Positions 1 through 7,813 of a DNA stretch of 64,000 nucleotides are shown piece by piece (positions within the stretch are counted from its first letter, which is position 1; each line of letters starts with the position of its first letter). The DNA is taken from positions 1-64,000 of the forward strand of contig JAOZHW010000015.1 in the NCBI GenBank assembly GCA_026014685.1, written 5' to 3'. This DNA is from Candidatus Bathyarchaeota archaeon (GTDB lineage Archaea; Thermoproteota; Bathyarchaeia; Bathyarchaeales; Bathycorpusculaceae). The position numbers and the translations under genes were made by a program. The notes beneath the pieces were generated by a model that ran no database searches, was not told where the DNA came from, and saw nothing but the letters and a program-made list of their open reading frames with translations.

Positions 1-711
1 CAGTAAGTATTTTGTTGCTTGGTAGAGACTGCTTAAAGTAAACAGCTTCAGGGATCTGTTAGAAATCGAACTTTTTTCTAACTCGATTCTCCCGTTAAAT
101 ACAGGTACTTGGTCGCAGATTTTTTTGGTTAATCGTGAAAGGCTTTCTCGGTGATTATATAAAATGGAAAGCGACATAGTCGGTCGTAAAGCATGCTTAT
201 TTAGGTCGGAGAACATTTGTTGGCTTCTTTTTAATCCGCCATCCACGAAGAAAACGACAGAGATGTGTTCTGAACCTATCTCTGGCATTTTTTTAAGCGC
301 CTCCTCGATAGCTGCTTTCCTATGTTGGCCGTCGTTTATCAAGAATCTTGCTGACTGAGGAATTATCAGATGACCTACCTTGCTTGCTGCACCTTGTTTG
401 CTAAATGGGATAAATTCTACGCGCCCATCAATTGATGCAGTGATTGATGAAAAAACATAGTTTTTTGGGTCTTCCAATATATAGCGGCAAATTGCTGGGA
501 TTCGTGAGCGATTTAGTTGACGTTGTGCTCTTTGTGTCGGCGGTAATTGTTTTTCATCAAACATAAAAAGTCTGGGTAGCGAACTTAGCTGACACATCAC
601 AGTATAATATTCTCGTCCAGCTTGGATTCCCCTTAATGCAATGAAAGTATAGTTGTTGCCGTCGCAAGCTTCTATACCGCCTAACAAATCATTAATCTGC
701 TCCTCCGCCAT
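1..711 (-). CDS. dndB: DndB-like DGQHR-domain protein (partial)
   Basis: The reading frame starts at ATG 711 and runs off the left edge, giving 237 residues with no stop. It carries the DGQHR motif (residues 127-131, in FLINDGQHRKAAI) and the preceding block with an RIPAICRYILE-like helix and SSITASIDG strand, typical of DndB. DndB belongs to the DNA phosphorothioation (Dnd) pathway, where it usually heads the dndBCDE operon and acts as a regulator of modification. The rest of the operon would lie to the left, outside the window. The family assignment is strong from motif and order of blocks; the operon beyond the edge is inference. Confidence 0.9.
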   Translation of the reverse strand, partial: MAEEQINDLLGGIEACDGNNYTFIALRGIQAGREYYTVMCQLSSLPRLFMFDEKQLPPTQRAQRQLNRSRIPAICRYILEDPKNYVFSSITASIDGRVEFIPFSKQGAASKVGHLIIPQSARFLINDGQHRKAAIEEALKKMPEIGSEHISVVFFVDGGLKRSQQMFSDLNKHALRPTMSLSILYNHRESLSRLTKKICDQVPVFNGRIELEKSSISNRSLKLFTLSSLYQATKYLL

Positions 712-762
712 CTTTGCTCACACTTTGCTTAGTTATCGCAAGCAAGTTAAAAGCTTTTTGTA

Positions 763-800
763 AACTTCCAAATACTTTTTTGAGACTTCCAATATAAGGA
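763..800 (-). promoter_or_regulatory. dndB promoter with paired direct repeats
   Basis: On the minus strand a TATA-like TTATATT (complement of 791-797) lies about 80 bases before the dndB ATG. Two near-identical 11-base repeats (plus-strand ACTTCCAATAT at 785-795 and ACTTCCAAATA at 764-774) are 21 bases apart, two helical turns. One overlaps the TATA box and the other falls near the expected transcription start, an arrangement typical of an operator. The binding protein is unknown. Confidence 0.5.
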
Positions 801-857
801 AAAAAACAGGCCTAAATTACAAACAGGACACATTTTAGGCTATTTAAAATATGACGC

Positions 858-1973
858 CTAACATATTGGCGAGTCCTTATTTAGTTTTTCTTTAAACCAA
901 CCCTCTGCCCCAAATTGTTCTATTAGCCATTTGAATCTAGTACAGCTGTCTTTTTTCGCACAATTTACACAGTGAATTTTGCCACTTCTTTCGATAAGTG
1001 CCTTCATGGTCTTTCTCATTTGCTCATCCTCGATTTGTTTGCAGTAATTTCGGCCAGGCGCAAAACATAACCCCCTCAAAGAAGGAAGAGCTTCAAATAA
1101 ATCAAGTTGCTCTTTGCGGTTCGCCGAGTCTTCAGTAAGTTCCTTGACTACTACCTCCTCAAATTTTTCGCCCATCTCAGGCGAGTAATATCCTATGTCT
1201 GACCAAATTCCAAGAATTAGTAAATACAATACTATATCAGCAGTCTGAACAGACAATTGATAAATCTTTTCAAACTCTTCAGCTTCAAAAGTAACATACG
1301 GGCTTAAATCGCAGGCGGGTCGGAAAGCTCTATAATTTGTGTGAATGTAACTTGAAAGTTGTTCATAAGTTCCATAAATAAGGTCAGCGCCTCTCATCTC
1401 TCCATGCATAAGTCCATCTAGCCATGTTAGGGCAATTGCGTCAGGCAAATTACCAATCCCACGTATTCTTTTGTATTTGTTTATTTTTTTGACGTAGGCA
1501 GTGTCCTGAATCCAATTGGTAAGAGGCTTGTCTTTTCTTCTTTTTGATGTAGAATCTGTGTATTCTAGAAAATCAAGAAATTCATAAAAAGTCATTGCTT
1601 GACCTCTATCACCCTCTTTTCTCGTAAGAATTGATTTATCGTCAAAAGCTATGAATGCTTTAACCGCTGTTTCAAGCATCCATCTGAGCGTTCTGGCTGC
1701 GGAATCGTAAGCTCCACCGAGAGTCATCAAGAGAACAGCGCTGAATTCTCTCGAAAATATCCAAGACAAGTTTCCAAAAAGAGTAGGTGTTGGAAAAGAT
1801 GTTTGATTTTCTTCAATAAACTCTCCAGTCTTAGCGCGAAAGAGGTTCGGATACTTAGTTTCCAGCCACTCAAATAACAAGTTTATGTTAGCAAGAATTG
1901 TAATTTTTTTCTTTTTTCTTCGTCTTGTCTGGTTAAATATATGCAAAAAGTGGTCTGGATATACAGCTGGCAT
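858..1973 (-). CDS. Unrecognised helical protein with C-terminal cysteine cluster
   Basis: A 371-residue protein of no family I can name. The middle (about 85-115) has an amphipathic block, YDSAARTLRWMLETAVKAF, of the kind found in all-helical DUF4145/DUF5677-like or HEPN-like domains, but no RxxxxH motif is evident. The C-terminal third carries five spaced cysteines (CFAPGRNYC, then CVNCAKKDSC), suggesting a metal or Fe-S site. It lies between dndB and the ABC-GNAT gene on the same strand. A TATA-like stretch sits only a few bases before the ATG at 1973, so the true start may be somewhat further in. A role with either neighbour is guesswork. Confidence 0.6.
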   Translation of the reverse strand: MPAVYPDHFLHIFNQTRRRKKKKITILANINLLFEWLETKYPNLFRAKTGEFIEENQTSFPTPTLFGNLSWIFSREFSAVLLMTLGGAYDSAARTLRWMLETAVKAFIAFDDKSILTRKEGDRGQAMTFYEFLDFLEYTDSTSKRRKDKPLTNWIQDTAYVKKINKYKRIRGIGNLPDAIALTWLDGLMHGEMRGADLIYGTYEQLSSYIHTNYRAFRPACDLSPYVTFEAEEFEKIYQLSVQTADIVLYLLILGIWSDIGYYSPEMGEKFEEVVVKELTEDSANRKEQLDLFEALPSLRGLCFAPGRNYCKQIEDEQMRKTMKALIERSGKIHCVNCAKKDSCTRFKWLIEQFGAEGWFKEKLNKDSPIC

Positions 1974-2011
1974 GAATGATATATTAACTTGGAAAATGTT
2001 TAAAATATTTC

Positions 2012-3454
2012 CTAGCTTCTGACCTTCTGCCAGAACAGGTATACTTTATTTTGATTAATGATGCTCACTATTTTAATCAACTTGGCAATTTTTCGTAAAT
2101 TTGCTGATTTCAAGTTCTTAATGTAATCCGCTGCCTTTCCGAAGGGCTGATGTCTGCTTGAGGCAAATTCTTTTTTGAACCGTGGATGCACACATTTCGC
2201 AAACGCTTCTTTCAGCCGCTCAAGCTGCTGTACAGTAAGGTACCGGAGATTGCTTGTGACATAGCGTTCACTACCTAAAAGTTGCAAGTCAAAACCCAAC
2301 TCTGAGAGCGCTTTAGCAACCACTGAAACACTTTCAACAACTTGCTGCTCAGCTATTTTTTGCATGCCTGCCTTCTCCGCGAAAGGAGAATACTTAGCCA
2401 TTACTGCAATCATCTCCACGTAAGGCGTCCCCGCCAACGGCAGGGTTTCACGAATCAGCTTAGCGCCCAAACCAATAGTTCGGTATTTTGGATGGATAAC
2501 TATGCGGTTGATGATGCTGAGCTGCTTGTTCAACTCCTGAATCGACATCCGAGGCAGCACAAGGCGTCTTCCGTAGCAGGTCGGCGGCGGATAACTATAC
2601 ACGATAACCCCGCAAAGCTCATCCCCACGAACAAGACGAAAGATTTTTCTGGGAACCGCCACCTTGTGCCCACGGTAATGGAAACTGCTTAGTTTTTGCC
2701 AGTCCTCCTTGCCGCCCTCTTCAACCCTCATCTCACGGGTTAAGCTGCACTCGGCTGCTGCTTCGTTTGGGTAGTAGCTGATTTGGATTTCCTCTCCAAA
2801 CCGTTTCCGCACAAGCACGCTGGGCTTCAGGTCATCTATCAGGTCGCTGTGGGTTGTTGCGGCTATGACTGCTTTTCCCTGCTGGCGTGCGATTTTCTGC
2901 AGGTTAAACGCAATAATCTTCGCCGTATCCCGGTCTAAGCAGGCGGCGAATTCGTCCATGAGCCACCACTGCTTTCCGCTCTCAATGAGTTTGGCGATGC
3001 GGTAACGGTACTTCTGCCCATCGCTGAGCTGGCTGTATGTACGCAGGAAAAGAAACGCGTCATTCAGCCCCACACGACTCAGCAGCTCCAAGCCTTCCTC
3101 CACCGTGGCGCCAACCGTCTCAATCAACGGTTTCTCCGCGTCCACAGCCACTTCGGATAGGTCGATGGCTTCTTCGCCCAAGTCTGCTCTGATTGCCCGT
3201 AGCAGGACGCTTTTTCCGCTGCCGCTGTCGCCCGTGATGTAGACGATGTCTTTGGGGCCAATCTTGAGCTCTGCATCCAGAACCTTGAATTTCTGCGCTT
3301 CATCAATGCCTAATCCGAAGGCTTCAGCCACAACAAGGCTCCTCGGCGTCAGCTTCGTGTGCGTCTCGTAGCTGATGTTAAACGTGAATTTCTCTTCTTC
3401 GCGGTTGTAGATGCGCCGAATCTGCCTAACCCGAAAATCCCTCTGCCGTCTCAT
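2012..3454 (-). CDS. ABC-type ATPase fused to GNAT acetyltransferase
   Basis: Residues 1-230 form an ABC-type ATPase: Walker A GDSGSGKS (75-82), signature LSDGQ (143-147), Walker B WWLMDEFAA (163-171) and the H-loop histidine at about 202. No membrane segment is present, so this is not a transporter. Residues about 240-400 look like a GNAT acetyltransferase with the acetyl-CoA motif RTIGLG (325-330) after VIHPKY. The gene starts 9 bases after the terminase-like gene, so the two are probably cotranscribed. Fused ATPase-GNAT proteins beside terminase-like genes suggest a DNA-handling role, but no substrate can be read from the sequence. The domain calls are firm; the function is unknown. Confidence 0.85.
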   Translation of the reverse strand: MRRQRDFRVRQIRRIYNREEEKFTFNISYETHTKLTPRSLVVAEAFGLGIDEAQKFKVLDAELKIGPKDIVYITGDSGSGKSVLLRAIRADLGEEAIDLSEVAVDAEKPLIETVGATVEEGLELLSRVGLNDAFLFLRTYSQLSDGQKYRYRIAKLIESGKQWWLMDEFAACLDRDTAKIIAFNLQKIARQQGKAVIAATTHSDLIDDLKPSVLVRKRFGEEIQISYYPNEAAAECSLTREMRVEEGGKEDWQKLSSFHYRGHKVAVPRKIFRLVRGDELCGVIVYSYPPPTCYGRRLVLPRMSIQELNKQLSIINRIVIHPKYRTIGLGAKLIRETLPLAGTPYVEMIAVMAKYSPFAEKAGMQKIAEQQVVESVSVVAKALSELGFDLQLLGSERYVTSNLRYLTVQQLERLKEAFAKCVHPRFKKEFASSRHQPFGKAADYIKNLKSANLRKIAKLIKIVSIINQNKVYLFWQKVRS

Positions 3455-3463
3455 TTTTTCGTG

Positions 3464-4588
3464 TCACCTTGGAATAACTGTTAAGAAGGGTTCGGGCTCC
3501 ATCTGCACAGTCGCAAACACAGCCAACGCAATACTCCAGAAGACGTCGTCATGCGTACCGTTGGGATGGCTGAAGCCTATGGCGCCGTCCCTGCGCAACT
3601 CATAACGCTCCACGTTCAATTCGGTACAGATGTCACCTCTGTATGGTCGTTCCCAGTTTAGCAGCGGATAGTAGAATTGCTTGTTCATCATGCGCTGCTT
3701 TAGAAGTGAAGCCATCTCTGATTTGCGGGGTACGCTAAAGTTGACGCCCTCGGCGTTCTCGATGCCTGCGTTCTCCATGTCCGCGATAATTGATGGTCCT
3801 TCGCGTGTGAAGTCCACTCGGATTTTCTGGAACCCGCCCCACCGGTCCTGCAGCGCCTTGAGGTAGCCAAGCACCTGAGCGTAGAGTGTGGGCTGCTGGA
3901 AAATCTTCAAATGCCGCAGAAACAGCTTATCGTTTAAGCGTTCAACCACTGAGAGCACACAGTAGTCCCTTGTCTGCGCTAAGTCTAATCCAGCGTAGAA
4001 TTCGCCTTGGCACTCCTCTTCGGGGTTGAATTCTTGCAGGTCAAAACCGCAGTTCTTCACCGTCCCCACGCAGGACACAATTAGGCTCTGAGGTAGCCAC
4101 ACGTCCTCGTCTTCCGCCCACTCCGCCTCCATTTCACGGCGCCAACGGGCTGGGTCGTCGCCGAATTGGCGCTTAATCTTCTCGATTATGGCGGGTTTTA
4201 GTGGTCCGTTTGGTTCCAGCGCCTGCTGCCATGTGATGTGCGTCCTGCCAAAGTCGCTGTAGTCTTTGTGGTTGCACATCTTCCAGAAGAGGCTGTCTGT
4301 GTTCCACGGCGTTGATGTGGCGATGAGTCTGCCGTTGGTTGTTCCCAACGTAAACAAGATAGCATCGTACAAGTCTTCATCGTTGGGCGTGAAGTTGCAT
4401 TCTTCCCACCAGATTATCGAGAACGTTGGACCTCTAATTGTGTCGGGGTAGTTTGGGAAGGCTTCAATTACGCTGTCGTTTGGCAACGATATGCGAGTTT
4501 TCTGGACATGCAATCCTCGCTGTGGGAGCTTTCGGCAGAATCCGCCCATGCGTCTAATGTTTAGTTGAGGCGGCAAAAAATTAAACAA
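3464..4588 (-). CDS. Terminase large-subunit-like protein, N-terminally truncated
   Basis: The frame matches the C-terminal part of a phage-type terminase large subunit: Walker B-like FSIIWWEE (56-63), coupling motif ATSTPW (90-95), and a RNase H-fold nuclease with the acidic AGLDLA (D202) and the final THDDVFW (D347, D348). The family's N-terminal ATPase region with Walker A is missing; upstream there is an in-frame TGA at about 4634 and no good P-loop. The first residues (TTG start) read poorly. So it is either a decayed terminase or a protein that keeps only the nuclease half. It is cotranscribed with the ABC-GNAT gene. No other phage genes surround it. Confidence 0.75.
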   Translation of the reverse strand: MFNFLPPQLNIRRMGGFCRKLPQRGLHVQKTRISLPNDSVIEAFPNYPDTIRGPTFSIIWWEECNFTPNDEDLYDAILFTLGTTNGRLIATSTPWNTDSLFWKMCNHKDYSDFGRTHITWQQALEPNGPLKPAIIEKIKRQFGDDPARWRREMEAEWAEDEDVWLPQSLIVSCVGTVKNCGFDLQEFNPEEECQGEFYAGLDLAQTRDYCVLSVVERLNDKLFLRHLKIFQQPTLYAQVLGYLKALQDRWGGFQKIRVDFTREGPSIIADMENAGIENAEGVNFSVPRKSEMASLLKQRMMNKQFYYPLLNWERPYRGDICTELNVERYELRRDGAIGFSHPNGTHDDVFWSIALAVFATVQMEPEPFLTVIPR

Positions 4589-4769
4589 AGTAAATATGAT
4601 GAGCGTTTGGGTGAAGTTTCCTGTGCCAGGGAATCAATTTCTGTTCCGGCGACATGGATAACTTCATATACTTTTGGCGAATTTTTGCGTTTCTAGATTT
4701 TTCTAGGTTACCCAACGTACAGTTAAATTCTATTGCTTTGGTGATGATGCATGAGTATATTATCTTTTT

Positions 4770-5426
4770 TCAACGGTTGGTTTTCCACCATTTTGAAATC
4801 AGATTTTTCGTTTTAGACATTGGTTGACTTAGGTACCTGTTTTTTGCTTGTCGCTTCCAAAACCAAAGTAGCAAGATGATAATCGGAATTCTTCCATAGA
4901 TGCTAAGCGACATAAGCCACGAGTAGACTGGGATGGTTACTGCACCAAGGTTCAGATCGAATATGTGTGTACCGCTGGGTATGAGCCAAAGTTGGTAGTA
5001 CCGAGTTAGGTCTGTTTGGTACCCCATAAGGCTTCGAACCAACCCGTAGAAAACGTCGTTCATCAGCGAAGCTAAAAGCCCCAACCCAACGGTTAACTGC
5101 CAGTTCTTCGGGAAGGTAATCGTTAAAATTATGAACGGAAAAAAGTACATTACTGTAAGCCACATGTGGTAGCCGCTGTAGAAGCCTCCTGGGATAATGT
5201 TGTCAATGTAGTTTACGAACACTAAGCCGTATAGGGCGCTTAAAATAATGTAGAAACTAAACTTTTTGTTGAATGCCTTTAAGGCTCTTTGTTTCTCAGC
5301 GTTTTTAGTTTCCTCGTCCTCATAGTCCGTGACCCATTTTTTTATCACTACTTGATTGGTTCGGCCTGTCTTACTGAACCGCAATTTTTTTAATCTTTTG
5401 AAAAACCGCACGTTTTTTCTACCCAA
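4770..5426 (-). CDS. Hypothetical membrane protein
   Basis: A 218-residue protein with a basic cytoplasmic N-terminus (about 60 residues rich in Lys/Arg) and five or so hydrophobic segments, beginning near FYIILSALYGLVFVNYI and ending near IPIIILLLWFW, followed by a basic tail. I do not recognise the family. It lies 54 bases after the Roadblock gene on the same strand and could be the last gene of the signalling operon, but spacing alone does not prove it. Confidence 0.65.
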   Translation of the reverse strand: MGRKNVRFFKRLKKLRFSKTGRTNQVVIKKWVTDYEDEETKNAEKQRALKAFNKKFSFYIILSALYGLVFVNYIDNIIPGGFYSGYHMWLTVMYFFPFIILTITFPKNWQLTVGLGLLASLMNDVFYGLVRSLMGYQTDLTRYYQLWLIPSGTHIFDLNLGAVTIPVYSWLMSLSIYGRIPIIILLLWFWKRQAKNRYLSQPMSKTKNLISKWWKTNR

Positions 5427-5480
5427 ACCTGACTTCCATGTTTTCCTTGATAGGAACTCAAATGGCGAATAATCAGGGTT

Positions 5481-5846
5481 CTATGTTACGATGCTGCCTA
5501 TTTTTCTGGCTGCTTCGCCGAGTTTTATCAAGATTAAGCCTAGAGGAACCTGCTGCTTTGTCAAAGCCACAAGTAGAACTTTGGGTCCAGCTCCGATGGT
5601 TATTAGTTTAGAATTTGCAGCTTCAACGATTATGCGGATAGCGGTTCCGCCGTTCACTTCAGTTATCGCTGTTTCAGCGGCTCCAGCCATGCTTGCGCTC
5701 ATGGCGGCAAATGTTTCAGCATCTACGTCACTGGACGTGTCTGAGGCGACGAGTAAGCCGTCTCTTGTAACGATAGCGGAGGATTCGATTCCCCCAACAC
5801 CTTTGAGTTCCTTCAAGATGTCGTCTATAAGATTCTTAGTCGTCAC
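5481..5846 (-). CDS. Roadblock/LC7-domain protein
   Basis: A 121-residue single-domain protein with the Roadblock/LC7 pattern: helix ILKELKGVGGIESSAIVTRDG, strand LLVASD, the Ala-rich central helix AAMSASMAGAAETA, then GPKVLLVAL. Members dimerise and act as partners or GTPase-activating proteins of small Ras-like GTPases, as MglB does for MglA. Here the gene overlaps the end of the GTPase-fusion gene by 11 bases, which strongly suggests that the two products work together. The partnership is inferred from family and overlap. Confidence 0.9.
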   Translation of the reverse strand: MTTKNLIDDILKELKGVGGIESSAIVTRDGLLVASDTSSDVDAETFAAMSASMAGAAETAITEVNGGTAIRIIVEAANSKLITIGAGPKVLLVALTKQQVPLGLILIKLGEAARKIGSIVT

Positions 5847-7053
5847 GGTACTTAGCTCCGTTTAAAATTTTTTCAATCAGAATATCTAATGCGCCTGTGA
5901 TGCTTGCTTTATCGCTCCCAACCGTGCCGATTACTTCAACATCAGAGGGAACATTCATTTTTGCTTTGATTTCACCCACTGACAGGGCATTAGGCAAATC
6001 TTGTTTGTTCGCTGCCACGACGTATGGCAAGCCATGGACTTTGGCTTTTAACATCATTTCTTTGGCTCTGGAAAATTCTTCGGGCTTGGTGCTGTCAATT
6101 ACCAGTATAGCACCCAATGCTTCGCCTCCAAGCAGTTCTAGTATGGGGTCAAATCGTGGTTGACCAATCGTTCCGAACAGATCTAAATTGAACCCCTTAT
6201 AGTCTACATGGCCAAAATCTAACGCTACAGTTGTTCCAAAGCGTTGTACGCTAACAGCGCGATTTGAAAGTGTATGCACGATGGTTGTTTTTCCAGCGTG
6301 AAATGGTCCTGTGACTAAGATTTTTGGTATGTAGCCTTTTATTTCTCCAGTCACTGATTTTTTTATGGGAATTATTTTTTCTTTCACAGGAACCCCCTCT
6401 TTTTTGCTCACGGTGATAGCTTGGTTGCCGACAATTCTTTGTAACGCCATAAGGTCTATGATAGTGGGGTAGATGCTGCTTACAGTTTGTGATATCGTGT
6501 TTTCGTAGTTCCACTCGGTATAAAGAAAGCATAAGATTGCATTGTAGGCGGTTGCGATTTTTTGCCAATTATTAACTTCACTTAAAACTGCATCGCCGAA
6601 TTCGTCAATTGAGGTGTTTAGGGAGTCGTAAATCAAGAATACTTTACCTTTTTTGCAGCATTCATAGAGTGCTTTGGTGATAACGCTGAATACTGCATTC
6701 GGGTCGTAAATGTTGTCGATGGAGTATGCTTCTTCGCTTTTAAGTCCGAACAGCGCAGAGTAGCCGTCGATGAAAAATAGTCGGTTTTGCTGTTTATACT
6801 CCGCCAAACTCGTTCCTAAAGCTACTGACTCATCGATAACTGAAGCGGCTGATTTATTGCTGACAAAGTATAAGCCTATGTCGCCTTTTTTTAACTGGTT
6901 CAATAGGAGTTGTATAGCGACTGGGAATGGGTCAAACAGCGGATTTGTTCTGATTAAAACTGAGGAGCCACTTGGTATGCCTCCTTCGAGAAGTTGGTCA
7001 ATAATTCTTATGCCCGTTTGCGTTTTTTCACTTGACAGATATGAGTCTATCAA
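5836..7053 (-). CDS. Degenerate RecA-fold domain fused to Arf/MglA-like small GTPase
   Basis: Residues 1-215 look like a RAD55/KaiC-type RecA domain, but the P-loop position (IPSGSSVLIRTNP, 26-38) has no GKT, so ATP binding is doubtful. Residues about 243-402 form a complete small GTPase: G1 GPFHAGKTT (249-257), the switch I threonine in RFGTTVALDFG, G3 DLFGTIGQPR (291-300) and G4 NKQD (350-353). The GTPase is nearest to the Arf/SAR1/MglA-like group of prokaryotes (COG2229). It overlaps the upstream RecA-like gene by 4 bases (ATGA) and the Roadblock gene downstream. I infer a switch module in which a dead RecA domain senses or docks and the GTPase signals. Confidence 0.88.
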   Translation of the reverse strand: MIDSYLSSEKTQTGIRIIDQLLEGGIPSGSSVLIRTNPLFDPFPVAIQLLLNQLKKGDIGLYFVSNKSAASVIDESVALGTSLAEYKQQNRLFFIDGYSALFGLKSEEAYSIDNIYDPNAVFSVITKALYECCKKGKVFLIYDSLNTSIDEFGDAVLSEVNNWQKIATAYNAILCFLYTEWNYENTISQTVSSIYPTIIDLMALQRIVGNQAITVSKKEGVPVKEKIIPIKKSVTGEIKGYIPKILVTGPFHAGKTTIVHTLSNRAVSVQRFGTTVALDFGHVDYKGFNLDLFGTIGQPRFDPILELLGGEALGAILVIDSTKPEEFSRAKEMMLKAKVHGLPYVVAANKQDLPNALSVGEIKAKMNVPSDVEVIGTVGSDKASITGALDILIEKILNGAKYRDD

Positions 7054-7790
7054 GAAGATCCCTCCAGACTAATGTTTTGTGTTTGAAGCGGTTGTTTGAC
7101 GTTTTCTGTTGTCGGCAATGAAAAATTCATTGATATGCTTGGGTGGCCATAGAAGCCTTCGCAGCGAAGAGTGTTTGCTTCCAATACTATTGCGCCGTTC
7201 GAGAAACTTTTCAGTTGGTTAAGTGTCAACAAGTCATGTGCACCTTCTTCAACAAGTAGGAAACCTAAGACGTTTTGTCTTCTGAGCTGCCCTAAAAAAA
7301 TGTGGAGAAAACGCATCACTGTCTGAAGGCTACTGTATAGTAGTAGCGTAGACAGCGAATCAAACAGTACCCTCACAGCTGTATTCTTCAAGTAAAAGCT
7401 GGAACACCACTCATTCACTGCCACGGCAAGTTTTGTGTAATCGATTATACTTGGAACACGTTTTATCGACGATGTATCCGAAGACTTTGCTCCTATCATT
7501 CTTGAATAACAATCGACGAATTTTACTCTGCCTTCCTGCTCAAGAGCGGAGGTTAATCCACACGTAAGCCATTGTTCCCTTATTTCTTCAGCAGTACTTG
7601 TGGCCGAGATGTAAATGGCTGCTTCATTATTATGTAAACCTGCACTAAGCAGGGTCATGCCGAGTTCTTTCTTTGATGACCACGGATCGCCCATAACCAG
7701 CAAGTTTGACGGTCTGGCAAAACCGCCGTTTAGGGCAACATCCAACGCGTGTATTCCTGAAGGAAAAGTCTCTGCAGACATTCTACACAA
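7050..7790 (-). CDS. RAD55/KaiC-like RecA-fold protein with degenerate P-loop
   Basis: A 246-residue protein of the RAD55/KaiC family: the start GIHALDVALNGGFARPSNLLVMGDP, a strand-helix core, and a Walker B-like VRVLFDSLSTLL. The P-loop reads GDPWSSKKEL instead of GxxGxGK[ST], keeping lysines but not the glycine pattern. It resembles the N-terminal domain of the next gene, so the two may form mixed assemblies. It is encoded between the PAS protein (23 bases away) and the GTPase fusion (4-base overlap), clearly within one operon. It is a likely non-catalytic or weakly active member. Confidence 0.82.
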   Translation of the reverse strand: MCRMSAETFPSGIHALDVALNGGFARPSNLLVMGDPWSSKKELGMTLLSAGLHNNEAAIYISATSTAEEIREQWLTCGLTSALEQEGRVKFVDCYSRMIGAKSSDTSSIKRVPSIIDYTKLAVAVNEWCSSFYLKNTAVRVLFDSLSTLLLYSSLQTVMRFLHIFLGQLRRQNVLGFLLVEEGAHDLLTLNQLKSFSNGAIVLEANTLRCEGFYGHPSISMNFSLPTTENVKQPLQTQNISLEGSS

Positions 7791-7813
7791 CGTCCTTATT
7801 TGGATTCGCTCTA

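Noticed and set aside
2342-2692. 116-residue plus-strand frame opposite the ABC-GNAT gene
   Set aside because: It lies entirely within the GNAT coding sequence on the other strand and has no recognisable fold.
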